A stretch of DNA of 64,000 bases, from contig JADWOT020000003.1 in NCBI GenBank assembly GCA_036345935.2, positions 16,758,509 through 16,822,508 of the forward strand, in the 5' to 3' direction. The notes under the pieces are model-generated. The model was given only the letters and a program-made list of their open reading frames with translations. It ran no database searches and had not been told where the DNA came from. The first letter of the stretch is position 1. Every line of letters starts with the position of its first letter. Source of the DNA: Taenia hydatigena. Its lineage: Eukaryota > Platyhelminthes > Cestoda > Cyclophyllidea > Taeniidae. The translations under genes were made by a program, and so were the position numbers. Shown one piece after another: positions 24,300 through 36,771 of this stretch.

Positions 24300-26534
24300 G
24301 TATACCGAACTAAAGATCCTCTTTAGGTGCTAGACAAACGCCGTCAATTAGATCCTCGAGTGCTTTTGGAGAAGAGTTTACAGCTGCGATTGAATGAAGT
24401 AATAAATAGGGCCCGAGTTATTATGATCCTGATCCTTGGAATACAATCGCTCATAAACAACAAGAATTCGGTTGTAGGATCGTCTGCTTATACTTTGTAA
24501 AGCCCTACCCTGTATGCGCTCTTGAAAGTAATGTTATCAACCTGCTCACTGCCTTTTGATGAATGGAAGACCGCAGTGCATATTGTCCGAGTTCGTTGAA
24601 AATAAGACCGCCTTTAAACTACACTTCAAGAAAGAGTGCTCGTCGAATTTCTAAAGATTACAAATCCTTCTTGTATGGCCGAACATGGTAAAAAGTTAGG
24701 TAGGTATCTGGTTTTTAAATTAGGGCTCCTTTGAAATACCTACACCAGACAAAATCCGGACGCAGCAGCCGTCCCAAACTAGGCCGCTAATTGGGGATCA
24801 GAATGGTTGACAACAGTTAGTTTGAATGAGACTAGTAAAATATCAGCTCGCCTTATGAAGAGAATGTCATATTGCCCTTCTAAAAGAATAAAATCCACGC
24901 AAAATATCTAAAACGATCAATGTAAGATGTAGAGAAACACCATGGTTGTAGTTTTTTTCATAATGTTAATGGAAAAGTTGACTAAAATAGGGACACAATT
25001 AGGGATGGATATTAAATTGTGAATTCCTTCTCTCGCAACGACAACACAAGGCTCAAAAAAGTGGGTTGACAAAAGACACGCAAGGAATAAGACCATTTCG
25101 TTTGGGCGGTGCAAACTCATTCCTGATTGCGCGCCTTTTTCGCCTCTTTGGTTCATTTATTACCTGCATTGTCGCTTTCTTAAACATTCTTGCTCCTTTC
25201 TGCCTTCCTATTTACGGGTAGTAGGAAACAGCAAAAAGTGTGTGTGCTGGCCACTAGCATGCTGTTACACATCCCCATTTTTGATCTTGGAAATCGAGTC
25301 ACGAGTTAAAGGTATTTTGGATATTACATGTTTGTCCAAGGGTCACAAACCGTAGCCGTTGTGTTTTCCAGCATAAATGAAAGCCGGCCTCCAGTCATTT
25401 TACTTAAGGCGGAGGATGGAGGCCACAACAGTGTTCTTTAATTTTCTTCCATAAGGGTTTCCTATCCTAAATAATTCATTCTTTCCTTCAAAAAAGGCAT
25501 TGGTACTGCATACGCGATGGATGTTTCGGGACCACCAAACCCGACTGGCAACCATCCCTACTCTTCGCGGCCTTGATTTTATTCAATGCTTAAGTCTCGA
25601 GGAAGACTTATTCAATTGTCACTTTTGACAAGAGGTGGTCACAAGAAATGTTCTTTTGCCTAAAAGTACTTGTTAATTTTATACAGAAATGGCAGCATAA
25701 GGTTGAAGGATGCAAACCTTGAAGGTTTAAGTTGAGGATAAAAGTAGAGTCCTGTAAAGCTACTGTTCCCTGGGCGTTTATCCATCTCAAGAGGCACATG
25801 AATGACAGACAGCTTGAATAGTCACTCCAATCATGACACCTTCAAGTATTGTCAGGTAGTATCTTGTGCAGAAGTGGCACTAGGGTTCACTTCTTTTTAT
25901 TTCGTCAATTACAAGGTTATCCGAAATGTTGATTAATTTCTACATAAGTAGTGATCTGTAAAAGTAAGTTGAAAAAAATAAATGCTTTAAAGTTATACAT
26001 GTAGCACTCTTTGAATTCCCTGAAAACGGAATAAAACGCATTATTCGGGCATATTGTGGATTGACAATCTTTAGAAGGTTATAGGAGGTCTGGAGGGCCA
26101 TTGGAAAGTCCTAAGTAGCCCATTACCAAAATTGAGGGTTAAGCTAGCAGTTAAAGCATTGTTTAAAAAATTATGCATTATTTATTTGAAGTGAGTTCAT
26201 AACCAGCTGAGACATTTAAAAATAATCTCCGTACTACTTTAAAGCATCCGGGAGTAAATCAAGATTAAGGCGTATGATAGAGGGGCTGCACTTTAGGCCT
26301 ATTGAGGCCTGGACTCTGTGGACTCTACCTTGATTTTATGTAAATCCACACTAAAGTTAATGGTTTCAGGAGCGGTGGCTATCACTAATTTTGGCACATT
26401 AATCTGGCAAGTAATGGAAATTAGAAAGTTTTTTAGTTGATAATCGCTTTGGTAAGGATGATTCCTACATACTTGGTATCGAGTTGCAGTATCTCTAGAG
26501 CCAAGGCAAGCTTCCCATAACTAGTATTAGAGTG
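24300..26534. other. Intergenic stretch, nothing supported
   Basis: AT-rich sequence with short chance ORFs only. No repeat family member or gene was recognised. Confidence 0.4.
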
Positions 26535-27513
26535 TGATACTTTAAATGCTTTGTTCAATATCTCGTTTTGGCCCCGAGGGCGCCACCTTTTTGCTTCCAC
26601 TGGGCAACATTACCTTTGGGCCATAATAGTAGCCCCCTAGCCCTTCTACATGTCGTTGATACGTATCTTGCTCAAGTGGTGTTCAGACTTGGAACGCTAC
26701 ATTGGTGGCAGCGGAAAGCAAACTTGATTCCAAAAGACACATACTCTGAGTTTATTCGCAGAATAGCAAGCCTTTACGTGGTGGAAGAATATAACTACTT
26801 CGGTCAGGGAATCTGCGATAAACTCTGGCAAAAGAGTTAGAACTGACGCCTACCTTTGGCAACCATCCTGGTCCTAGAGCTGTTCACGGTACTTGTTTAA
26901 CACAAAACACCTCTTTCTAATAGTTGAACAGAACCCAAGCGAATATGGCTGGACAGTATGGAAGTAAGATAATGTGCCAAGGTAGGAAAAATGGACAAAC
27001 TTGTTCCCACAGAGATATGTTAAACATTGGCCTTTAATAAATCACTGCTTTTGGGCCAGTTTAGCGATTAGTGAGGGAACCGCTTGATGGTTAGCATGCT
27101 GCTGCTAAATAGGGTGAAGCGTTTATTTACTGAAATTACCAGGAGTGATCAGTGATGTCGAGGTCAAATATCCCCTCTGTTACATGACAATTCGATGACT
27201 AGCACGGTCGTTCCGTGTGTGCTTCCTCCACAGCACCAACAGCGTTGTGATTGTTGACAGAGTTTTGTTTGCAGAGAACGATGTTAAAAAGGAAGGAGGA
27301 GCTGTTTGGCACCCGATTAGTTGTGTACTTCTTTGTTTAGTTTACATAGACACTTAGTGTAATACCTTGTTTGTTATGACTGCCGGTTTCGGTTTCGGTC
27401 ACTTAGGTGGCCATATTGTCATGCCAACAGCCTCATTCCCTCTGTTTATTGAATATATATTCTGCCCTAGTATTATGTCTTTTTCTCCTTCAAGGAAGTC
27501 TTGCGACGCTACA
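26535..27513 (+). mobile_element. TRIM-like LTR element with both LTRs
   Basis: The 5' LTR (about 26535-26701) ends CGCTACA, and the PBS TGGTGGCAGCGG is at 26703-26714. Internal sequence contains block Z (ATCAGTGATGTC near 27150, GCGTTGTGATTG near 27242). The 3' LTR (27358-27513) starts TGTAATACCTTGTTTG and ends GCGACGCTACA. Total is about 980 bp with no ORF matching gag or pol. Part of another LTR copy follows at about 27530-27660. Confidence 0.65.
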
Positions 27514-27660
27514 CTTGGGGCTCTACCATGGTACTTCTCCGGACAACATGGCCTCCTGTCCATGCCAGTAGTAGTCCCTAGCTGTCCCGTGCACCGGTAA
27601 TAAATACTTTGCTTAGCATCATGTCTTCTCTTGTCGTCAGAGATGTCTTACAAAGTCTCA

Positions 27661-30600
27661 TATTAACCGCATAATGTTTAATTTGTATGAGAATTTTCTA
27701 AAAAGAAAGTTTTTTTCAGTAAGAAATTCGCACTTCTACAAGTGAAAGAACCTACTCCTTTATCAGAAACTTTTCATGTTTAAACAAATAGAAATTTTAG
27801 ACATTACTCTTTTCCTAAATAAAGCTTTACCCTCGTTGACCTTGGAGAATCCAAACAATTATTTTGTTTTCTTTCTATTTTTAGCGAGATGTTGCAGATG
27901 GGTGACTACTTTTCATCGCTTCTTACCAATGGTATTCAGACAAATTACGTTTATAATTGCTTATTTTATGTAGACCAAAAAAGAATAGTTCTGCAAATAG
28001 CAAGGACTGTAACTTTCTAGTTGTTTTCTTAATTTGTAATAAAGCATACTCGTAGGGAACACTTATTATCAATGTCGACAACAACTGGGAGTATACAGAA
28101 CTGTCCAGGTGGCCCCGCTGCCCAAGGGAAGTAGAAGTCGAGGGAATCTAAGAGCCAACATGGTTTAAAGAGCAAAACTTTACTATCTGTGGTTTTCACA
28201 GACCCGATTTTAAGTACTTAAATGGCAAATACTAGCCACCTTTTAAATTATTACTAAAAAACAAGGAACCGGAAGTTCCGTGGAACCCTACATTTGATTG
28301 GTTAGCCCTAACCCTTAACCTGTTGGGAATTCTCTTTGAAGGCGAAAGTCGAAACGCTTCTCAATTTTTAATGACTCCTTTTTATCGTCCATCCGATTCC
28401 ACCCAGGGGACAAAGTGGCCGCAAACCTTGCCTTTAAGGTGGGCAAAAATCGCCAAGAGGAAAGGGAAGCACAAATTTAACAAAAGACGATGCAATTTAA
28501 TGTCTTATGCGAAATAAATACTGGTTGGTTGGCAAACATCCTAATGTAGCTTACCCCCCTCTCTCCGCCCCCCTTTTGACAAATAGAGGGCGCTTCAAAG
28601 AAGATGGTGGAAAAGAAGAAGAAAAAGAAATGCGTGGTTGGACGCCTTGTAACGAATCAAGGTTGAGTAAACTTTATTCTCACGAATGTGGTGCGGTGTG
28701 TGACAATAGACCTACTAAGCCAGGATCAGTGATCAAACCTATTTTATCGAATTTTTTGTAATGAATCATGACACAGACAACTTAATTGGGTTTATTTTTA
28801 AAAAAAGATAAGTCGTATATCAGGCTTCGAGTACATGTAATATAAAAAAGAACAAAAAGCATTGTACCATCCAGAGCCATTCCAAAAGAGATAGTAAGGG
28901 ATACAGAAGTTCTGAGAGGTTGTAGACATTGTCGGAAGGCTATGCTTCCAAGAGAGGAATAACGGCGGGAACTAAGGAGTTCGCGCAAGCAATTACACAA
29001 TTACCCTTTTTTAAACAAATTATGCCTAGAAAAATGCAGTAACGAGTCCCAAGAATTTGGTTGACAGGCGCTTGGAAGCCACGCAATTCAATATACAGTT
29101 TGGAGGTAACATAACCGAGATAAAGACGTCGTCAGATTGTCATCAGTCCAAGATAAAAGTAATTGAGAAGTGTGCTCATTAGGGTTTAAAAAAATTACTT
29201 ATTCGTTTGCTTCACGAGTGCAAAATCAGGCGGAAACTCACTTTTAAACAGAAGCATTCCCAGAATAGCAAAGGCTCATTTTATTTTAAAGCAATTAAAT
29301 CTCACCATTTGCCTTACATTGAATTCGTTTGAGCTAATTTGTCGAAGACATATAAAACTCCAATAACCGATGTTTATTAATTTGTGAAAATATTTGAAGG
29401 ATTAGTTAGTGTCACTGTTGTAGAGAAAAATGATATACCGATCTTCACTTCGGATTTGTTCATTCCCACAGCGGGAGCAAGCCAATCAAACTGTCGAAAA
29501 ATCAGAAATGACTTTGAGAGGGATGGGCGCTGAATCATTTGGAAAGTGTATTAAAGTATTCAGCACTTTCTCCTAAAAAAACTGACTGGATGATCAAAAG
29601 AAGTTACTAATAAAGGCACTTCCTTCATTTTATGCGATTTTAACACTCAAATAATAAAAGAAGAGAAAATGACAGCCACTTCTTTTATATTTTAGCAGGT
29701 ATGCTAGCAATGTCACAAATTTAAAATCCTTTCCTCACCCTCTTTTCAAAAGCAAAAGCGGGAAGGTTTACGTCAAACCAGGACATCAAGGTTTACATAT
29801 GTGAAAAGGGATGTTGAATTAGCGGTTCCGTAGGGAATAGCTAGCGCATAGATCGTGGACAATCCAGAACCTCAAAAATCGCGACGATGACTGACAGTAA
29901 CATTGCATCCATGGAGCGCGAGACAGCAATGAATAAAGTTTATTGTCGGCAAGAACTGGAAATCCTTAAAATCCACAAAGTAGTCCAAGTACAGTGATGG
30001 ATTGGTTAACCACTCAGAAGTGAGACATGTGAATGGTACAAAGATCTCCAAGGTGGCCAGCCGACTAAGCCTCTGCCACTGATGATTCCGCCCTTGTGGT
30101 CCCGTACTTAGACCTAAATCTCGGAAAACAATTAGTATAAACCATGAGAGCCCTCCACTTCTGATCAGCACAGAAGCATCGCATTTTCCATCAAATTGCA
30201 GAAGATTCTTGATAGGTGAAGGCAGGATTTTATAGGTAATGCCAGTTTGGAGGCCGTTGACAAAGTGAAGTAATGTGGTCCTGACTGATTCCTGCGTACC
30301 AAAAATACGTTCTATATCGAAGGTGCTTTGCAAGGACTAGACGGGCGGATAAACAAGTATACGGATGTAACAGAAGGTTATGTGAAATAAATGCCGGCCT
30401 GCGTGAATAGACTCGGTCTATTTTATTTATGGACTACAAATTTTAAAAATTCTTACCAATTTCAATACGCAAAGTATTCCAACTTGTCAAGAAGCTTTTA
30501 AGATAGAGAGGTGTCAAGTAGGATGGTAGGTATCATTTTATCTAAGAAATTTTTAGTGCACCTTTTTCTCCTCTTGAGGCTACTTTGACAATAAGGCAAA

Positions 30601-33169
30601 GGCCTAAGTCAACTTTATTTTCGCTGTAGAAAAACGGAAGTGGAAAGATTACTCCACTTCAAGGAGGCGAGTAGATTTATTGTTCAGACAGCAGTACAGC
30701 GACTTAGAGGTTTTGAATAAGCAAACTGCGAAAGAAGATTTATGTGAGAATTTGAAGGGCATAAGCCTCGACTATGCGAGTTTTTCATGAACTCTGCATC
30801 CCAGCCTGTTTCTCTTCTTTCAAAAGTTATTAGTTGGAATGTTTTTAAGAATTTGTAACCCCTTTTAAGGAGTCTTATAGCGGTAAGACTTCCAAAGGAT
30901 CGGCATAGCCCGGTATAGGCACGGTGGCAAAATTCTGAAATTCTAATCATGTCAACTACGAAGCCAGTCTCTTAGTCTTTATGTATCGGTACAATGCAGC
31001 CACTTGCGCTCTATTTTTTAGAAGTACACAAGGCAAAAATAAAATTTGCATGGTTTTTATTACAGACTACTACAAGGGTTCGCTGTAGCCAACTTGAGCT
31101 CGTATGGTGGAGGAAAATTAAGCATAGATTTATCACGCTACTTTCCTTTTATGTTGGGTCGGCAAGGCATAGCGCAAAATGTGCCCGCTTCAAGAGCCGA
31201 ATTGGAGATGGTTCCGGATGTAAGACCGCAGAAGCTTTCCATGTATCACTTGAAGAGGGCGGTGTGGCAGTGATGATAAATCACTCTAAACAGTCTTTTT
31301 GACAGCAAGTATAGAAAAGCAAGAGAATTGCGCATCTTTACGGAAATCTTAAAATAAAATAATTATTAAAAATGACCTTTGGCAGTGCACCGCTTAATTG
31401 GTGTGTTGGAGAGATCCATCGGCTGACACCTGAACCAGTAAGGATACAAAGCTGAACTGCAAGGAATCACATGCATTTACAAAGTACTGTCATAAGAACA
31501 TGACTTTGTTGAGCTGTTTTCTGGCTTGTGGCATAAAATGGCTTGTATTTTTAATTAAACCTGTTTTTCCTTCTCAACAGTCCACTCTCTGGTCATGCCA
31601 TGTTTTGCGTGTCTGTATCCGCATGTGTGATTCATCATAGACAGAACTGTGCACTGGAAATTGTTCTTTACTTACAAGTGAAATGGCACCTATCGTCGCA
31701 CCTGCTCATGTGTAGCATTCGAGCATTTAAGCGATCACATTGAGGAGGAGACAGAATCAGGAGTAAATCAGTAGGAAGAGATCCCACTCCTCTTTGACGA
31801 TAGGACTTAAGGAATGACAGTGTTAATAAACTTACTCATGAGGCCTTGCACTCTTGGATGGTAGGAAGAGAAGCGTGGAGAAGGGTACTGTCTTATTCTT
31901 ATTTCTTATCTCAAACGTCACTTTGCACATTCTCCCAAAGATACTTCTCGACATTGAGAAGTCACATGCGAAGTGGAGTGGACAGCTGAGAAACAGAAGT
32001 GGGATTGGGAAGAAGGTTGGCTAGAACGCTTTTGATTTCTCTTTTTTCATCCAGAGGGAACATGTATGGCAAATGAGAGATTTCGCTAACCTATGTCTCT
32101 TCAAAGACAGATGGTCGATTTTGGTGTCTACCGTTTATCTGCCGCATTTTACTTCGCTTGCCACCAAAGTCTTTGATGGAATCTAGATGACTCAGGGAAG
32201 ATAATTGTGGCTCTACTTTGAAACCTGCTATTCCTCTTTGCTTTTCCTTCTCAACACCATTATATTGCATAGTCAGAAATGTCATTTTTATGATAACCCC
32301 CTGACACAGTTACTAACTGTGAGTTTATTTTAGGAATAGAACTAGATAAGGTGACATAAATGGAATGCCATTCACAGAGCTTGATCATTTACTTGCCGCA
32401 ACAATAGAAAAGTTTGAGTCCATTGAACTTTTCGAGGTTGTGAACATCGGAAACCAGGACAAAATCAAACGACATGGCTGTGCCCAAGAATAATATTTTA
32501 ATTTGTTCGTTTTAAATCTCCTATTGTTCTAGAAGAGCAAGTATTTATCAATTTTCCTTCCTAACTCACTTAACATTGTAATGTTAAACTAACCAAAAGT
32601 GAATCTTGATGAGAATCACATTTTAACATGGCACAGAAAGTGATTAGTTTAATCACTGAATCCGGAGGAATGAGGGGCTAGGCGATTGCTCGTTGTCGAT
32701 CTTATCGAGGCAATCTCATTAAAGGCTCTAACTGTTTATCGTTCTTTACACTCGTAAACTCTACACGCAACCTAAATCCTTCATCAGCTTTGAAAGTAAA
32801 ATTAATCCTTATTTTTCTTACATCCGATGGATTCTGCCTGCTGAAGTGGAGTATCAGTAAAGCGTTTCAAAATACCTTTAGTTGCCATAAAAGCTGAGTA
32901 AAGTTAACAATCTATTAGTACTTTGAACCATATCCACTTCTCAAATCGCTGTCACGGTGTCCGAGGCAATGCGTGAATTCGACCATCACACATAAGTGAG
33001 CCGGTAGGGAGCCAAGTCAGCCACGAGGCCATTTCGAAGATCCCGAGCTGACCGAATTGACTTTGATGCCTCCTTTGCGTGTGGGTGAGTTGAAATAGAG
33101 TTCTCAGTCCTTTCGAGCCTCCCAGTAATTACTCAATGCGTGTCGATAAGGCTTGTCAAAGGCAGACGG
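27661..33169. other. Intergenic stretch with one uncharacterised ORF
   Basis: No supported gene. The longest open frame is 29872-30333 on the minus strand (153 codons), listed separately. Purine-rich patches such as 28596-28632 are simple-sequence-like. Confidence 0.35.
29872..30333 (-). CDS. Uncharacterised ORF, possibly chance
   Basis: This is the longest open frame in the window (153 codons). I recognise no domain, signal peptide or catalytic motif. It is somewhat rich in Phe, Leu and Ser. With about 6% stop codons per random codon at this base composition, roughly one such ORF is expected by chance in 64 kb on both strands. It has no clear splice partners. Treat as unproven. Confidence 0.12.
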   Translation of the reverse strand: MQSTFDIERIFGTQESVRTTLLHFVNGLQTGITYKILPSPIKNLLQFDGKCDASVLIRSGGLSWFILIVFRDLGLSTGPQGRNHQWQRLSRLATLEIFVPFTCLTSEWLTNPSLYLDYFVDFKDFQFLPTINFIHCCLALHGCNVTVSHRRDF

Positions 33170-33214
33170 AGAAAAGAAGAAGAAGGAGGAGGAGGAGGAG
33201 AAGAAGAAGAAGAA
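33170..33214. repeat. Purine microsatellite (GAA/GGA)n
   Basis: An uninterrupted purine run of mixed GAA and GGA triplets: AGAAGAAG, then five GGA units, then GAAGAAGAAGAA. Confidence 0.85.
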
Positions 33215-33982
33215 CATAACACAGCTCTAAGGAGAATAAACTCAATGTGGGTTTTTACCATAATTGGACAAAATTTTCCTACTCAGGGATTCTAATGCAC
33301 CTATATCACAACCGACGTAGAATTTTCTAGGATGGGACGAGGAAAATGTCTGGTAATAAATTGCAGTTGTGCCAGGCCATTAGTCCTAAAATGACCTATG
33401 TAACAAGTGGACTTAAATTAGTGCATTCTTTCTTGCTTATCAAATTACAGAGAGCTATTTCAAATAAATCGTAAGGAGGAAAAAGCTATCTTTGCATTGT
33501 AAACAAGTGAGGAAGACATGAATGGATGGATTTGGTTATTATGACATCACGAATAATGAGATCGCACAGAAGTGAGCTTTTCCATTGTCTAACTGACTGG
33601 CCTTTCGCAATTATTTCCTCGTACATAGAAGCTTTTTCGCTGTTTTTAAGGCTACAAATGTTTTTTTGACATTACGATTCGATAAAGCGTTTTATGATGT
33701 AAATAAAAGAGCAAACCTTTTCAATTAAGTAATAAAAGCATTTGAAGAGAGGAAGTGGAGGAAGAGGAATGCCTCCGTTAAGCCTTTAATATTTAGCCAT
33801 GCATTTTAAATTTTATGAACTAAAATAACTAAACCGATTTATTGCTTTAAAAGAAAGCTATACATCCCCTGAAAATGAGTAGCAAGATGGTTTTGTTAAT
33901 TAAAATTAAAAGTGGTCAGAAGTATTGCTATGCAAGGACGCCCATTTCGTCCGCCGTTTCCTTTAACTAGAAGGCTTGTCAA

Positions 33983-34865
33983 TGAATCACTTTGAGCATT
34001 TGTTTAACTCCTCTTTTTGAATTCACGGAAATTAAAATGCAAGACTATTAAGCTCCCGTTCAGTGGCATGGCCTCTGAATCATTTTCTAGCCAAGTATTA
34101 TGACTTCATTCAAAGCCAGGGAAGACTCGTGGCGCTAAATTAGTGGAGGCGGGAGGCTATCCCGATTATATGGGATGAATGAAGGTCATGTACTGCGATG
34201 GATGAATCTGTGATGACCCTCAATAAAAGGGTTCAGAATCTTGTCCATCTTTGACGACTGTCCCAAGAATGCTATTAACAACTGAAGTGACACTAGTCGT
34301 GGCTGTAAATCATTTGAAACACTTCGACATTAAGCTGTCAATGACGCTGATATGAGGGTGGCAATTTAGTAAGCCCACGATACCTCCTTTACTCCTCTAC
34401 TAGCTGGATAGAAACCAGGTAGACAGATGGCCGGGAACTGCAGAAGTGAGAACAAAGTGATGAAGAGAAATAGAAATAGCTCGTTCTCTACTAAAGACAG
34501 TAATAGTCCTCCCTCAGTAAATCAGTTTTCGTACAGGACAATACTCCAGATCCTGTCGAATTACCAAGAGGGATAGTGATGCTTTAGTCAGTGATGTCTG
34601 GGGTGGATGGTTTTTGAGAATTCTCCTATACTCACTGACTGCGTTGTGATGGTCGCTATGACCTAGTAAACAGGGAGAGCCCCTGAGTCGGCGCTTAAAA
34701 GGAGAGAGCAGTTATGCAATACTTTGTTTGTTGGTTTAAATGAGCGTTTTGGTTCTGTGGATTCTTAAGCCTCCACCTCTTTTCTTTCCATTGGTAGCAA
34801 GGTCTCTGGGCTATGCCATTAGCTCCCCGGCAATTCATATTTTCCACTCGCTTTCTAAAAAGCCT
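33983..34865 (+). mobile_element. TRIM-like LTR element with both LTRs and polypurine tract
   Basis: The 5' LTR is 33983-34139 (TGAATCACTTTG ... GGCGCTAAA) with a decayed PBS (TAGTGGAGGCGG, 34141-34152). Block X is near 34290 (CACTAGTCGTGGC), block Y reversed at 34370-34440, block Z near 34580 and 34645 (GCGTTGTGATGG). The polypurine tract AAAAGGAGAGAG is at 34697-34708. The 3' LTR starts TGCAATACTTTGTTTG at 34715; its end is blurred near 34865. This is the clearest complete layout of the family. No ORF. Confidence 0.65.
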
Positions 34866-36661
34866 ATCAGAAAATTTCTTTAAAACAGCTGAGCAGTTAG
34901 TACTAAAGCTTTAGCTAATAAATTTTTTTTATTTTCTCCGCGAATTACTGTTTTTACAACGGTCATGCAATTTCTGTGAGTCAAATACTCTTTTTGCATT
35001 GATTGCCAAATAATTAAGTATTTTGTGGGTGGAATTTTAGTCAACAATGCCAGATAAATAGGTGATAAAATAATTTTAAAATAATTGTGCGCTGCAAAAT
35101 TGCCTAAACTGGATTTAAAGAAAGCAAAGTTTGCCGGAAGCACTTATAATTACTAGGACTCCTTTATCGAGGATAGCCGACTCAGTGTAAAGATCCTCCA
35201 TCAATTTCTCTTCATTCGAAAAGTGCCAAATTTTTAAAATTTTCTTTTAAATAAAGCAAATTGTGTTGAACTTTTGGAGGATCTGAGAGAAAATTAGGCC
35301 TGTACAAGAGAATTCAAAATTTCATGTTTTTACCAAAATCTAGAACGCGTCTGTCTTTTCACTTTCGCCCGCCGCTTCTCGATTTCTCCAAATTTAAGTC
35401 GAAACATTCTTGTGCCTCTAAAACTGTTTGGTTCTTTTGAATGAAGCTGAAATGGAATTCGGTTATTTGTATGGAAATATAAGTCTCACTCGCTGATTCT
35501 TGCAAATCTTGGAAGAAATTTACCCTGAATGTTTTCTGACGTGAGAGTACAGTGTTCAAGGAATACCTGTATTCATTTGTCAATTCACTCATTTTTTGGG
35601 TTATTGCAGCCTAAGTCTTAACAGCTTACCGGTTGGATGAAGAGACACAATGTGAACCGTTCAGCAGGGATAAAATAACTAATTGACACTCCCAGGCTTC
35701 CATTTAGGTAGAGACGTAAAATGAGGTCAACAGTGAATTAACTCATAAAACTGCTTCTGAGGCGTTGAAAAACCTCATCCATTCATGTGTTCACATCTCC
35801 GTCTTCCCTTTGCTCATCGCTTAATGCACCACCGCCTAGTTAATCGCCTTGAGATGTTTACATCGTCGGTGGGGCTATTTTGAAGTGAAATTACGTCAGA
35901 AACTTAAATGGAGTAAGCCGAAGGTTGTTGACAAAGGAACATTATTTACCATGGTTACAGATTTTGATAAACTGATCAAAGATAAAAAGACAGCCAGTTT
36001 GAATTAAAATCTGGGGGTTTTCTCCTATTCCTTAACAGACCACTCGATGTGCCTTTGAGACAATAGCCATTATCCATTCTTCCTAGTAAAAAAAAACGCA
36101 TTGACACACTTCTGTTTCCATAGAAGCTGTTATTAGAAAAAGCAACTCAATCTCTAGCGAGGAGTACATTTCCTAAAAATATGGGTTCTATTTCTGGTTT
36201 GAATTAAGCCCCATTAGCGTAGTGTAGTCTTAAAGAAATGCGATTGTAGCGATACCAGTCAAATTGCAGGTGACGTTGACTTCCATTTAATAACATTAAA
36301 TTAGTTCATTTTAAGTCCGTAAAGTGATTTAACAATCAATCGAGAAGAAATACTAAAAACTGCGAATGCGAATGTGGTAATACTTGTGGCACCGGGATCT
36401 GGAGGGGTATTTTGTGTCGCTAAATATATGTATGGAAGGCTTGAAGTACCGAGTGGTGAATCCAACCCCAGTTCAACATTTTGACGCGCAGCAATTCAGT
36501 CGATAATGCTAAATTATACTTCATTTCAACAACAACTTTGACGAGGTTTAGAACCCATAAAGTAGGAAAATAATACGGAACATGATTGGGATTGATGATT
36601 GGAATTCCCTGGGTTTTGCGATTGCCAAAATATTAAACAACCAATTTCGGCAAGAATAAAC

Positions 36662-36771
36662 CTTCTGTTTAGCTCTCGCCTCTGGTAAAGGATCACTTTG
36701 TGTCTCTGTCATTTTGCCTTCACCGGGGGGGCTGGCCTCTGTATCCTCTGTATCTGTAGTGCCTCCTCTCA
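36662..36771 (-). CDS. Candidate minus-strand exon encoding an acidic linker
   Basis: On the minus strand GAGGTGCAG precedes an open stretch of 2 nt plus 36 codons that ends AAACAGAAG/GTTTAT. The reading (TDTEDTEASPPGEGK ... SDPLPEARAKQK) is strongly enriched in Asp, Glu, Pro and Lys, unlike nearby noncoding translations. It looks like a disordered linker or cytoplasmic tail. It lies on the same strand as, and downstream of, the Ig gene at 58 kb, so it may be one of its exons, but no linking exon was proven. The acceptor has little pyrimidine tract. Confidence 0.25.

Noticed and set aside
28303..28320. CCCTAACCCTTAACC resembling telomere repeat
   Set aside because: Imperfect and too short to call a telomere-type repeat.
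29139..29150. Second CTGATGA core on the minus strand
   Set aside because: No GAAA at hammerhead spacing and no helix I partner. The same applies to the CTGATGA at 18966 (plus) and near 32784 (minus).
32091..32285. Minus-strand ORF with protein-like composition
   Set aside because: The presumed acceptor has a purine-rich upstream stretch and no pyrimidine tract; no homology recognised.
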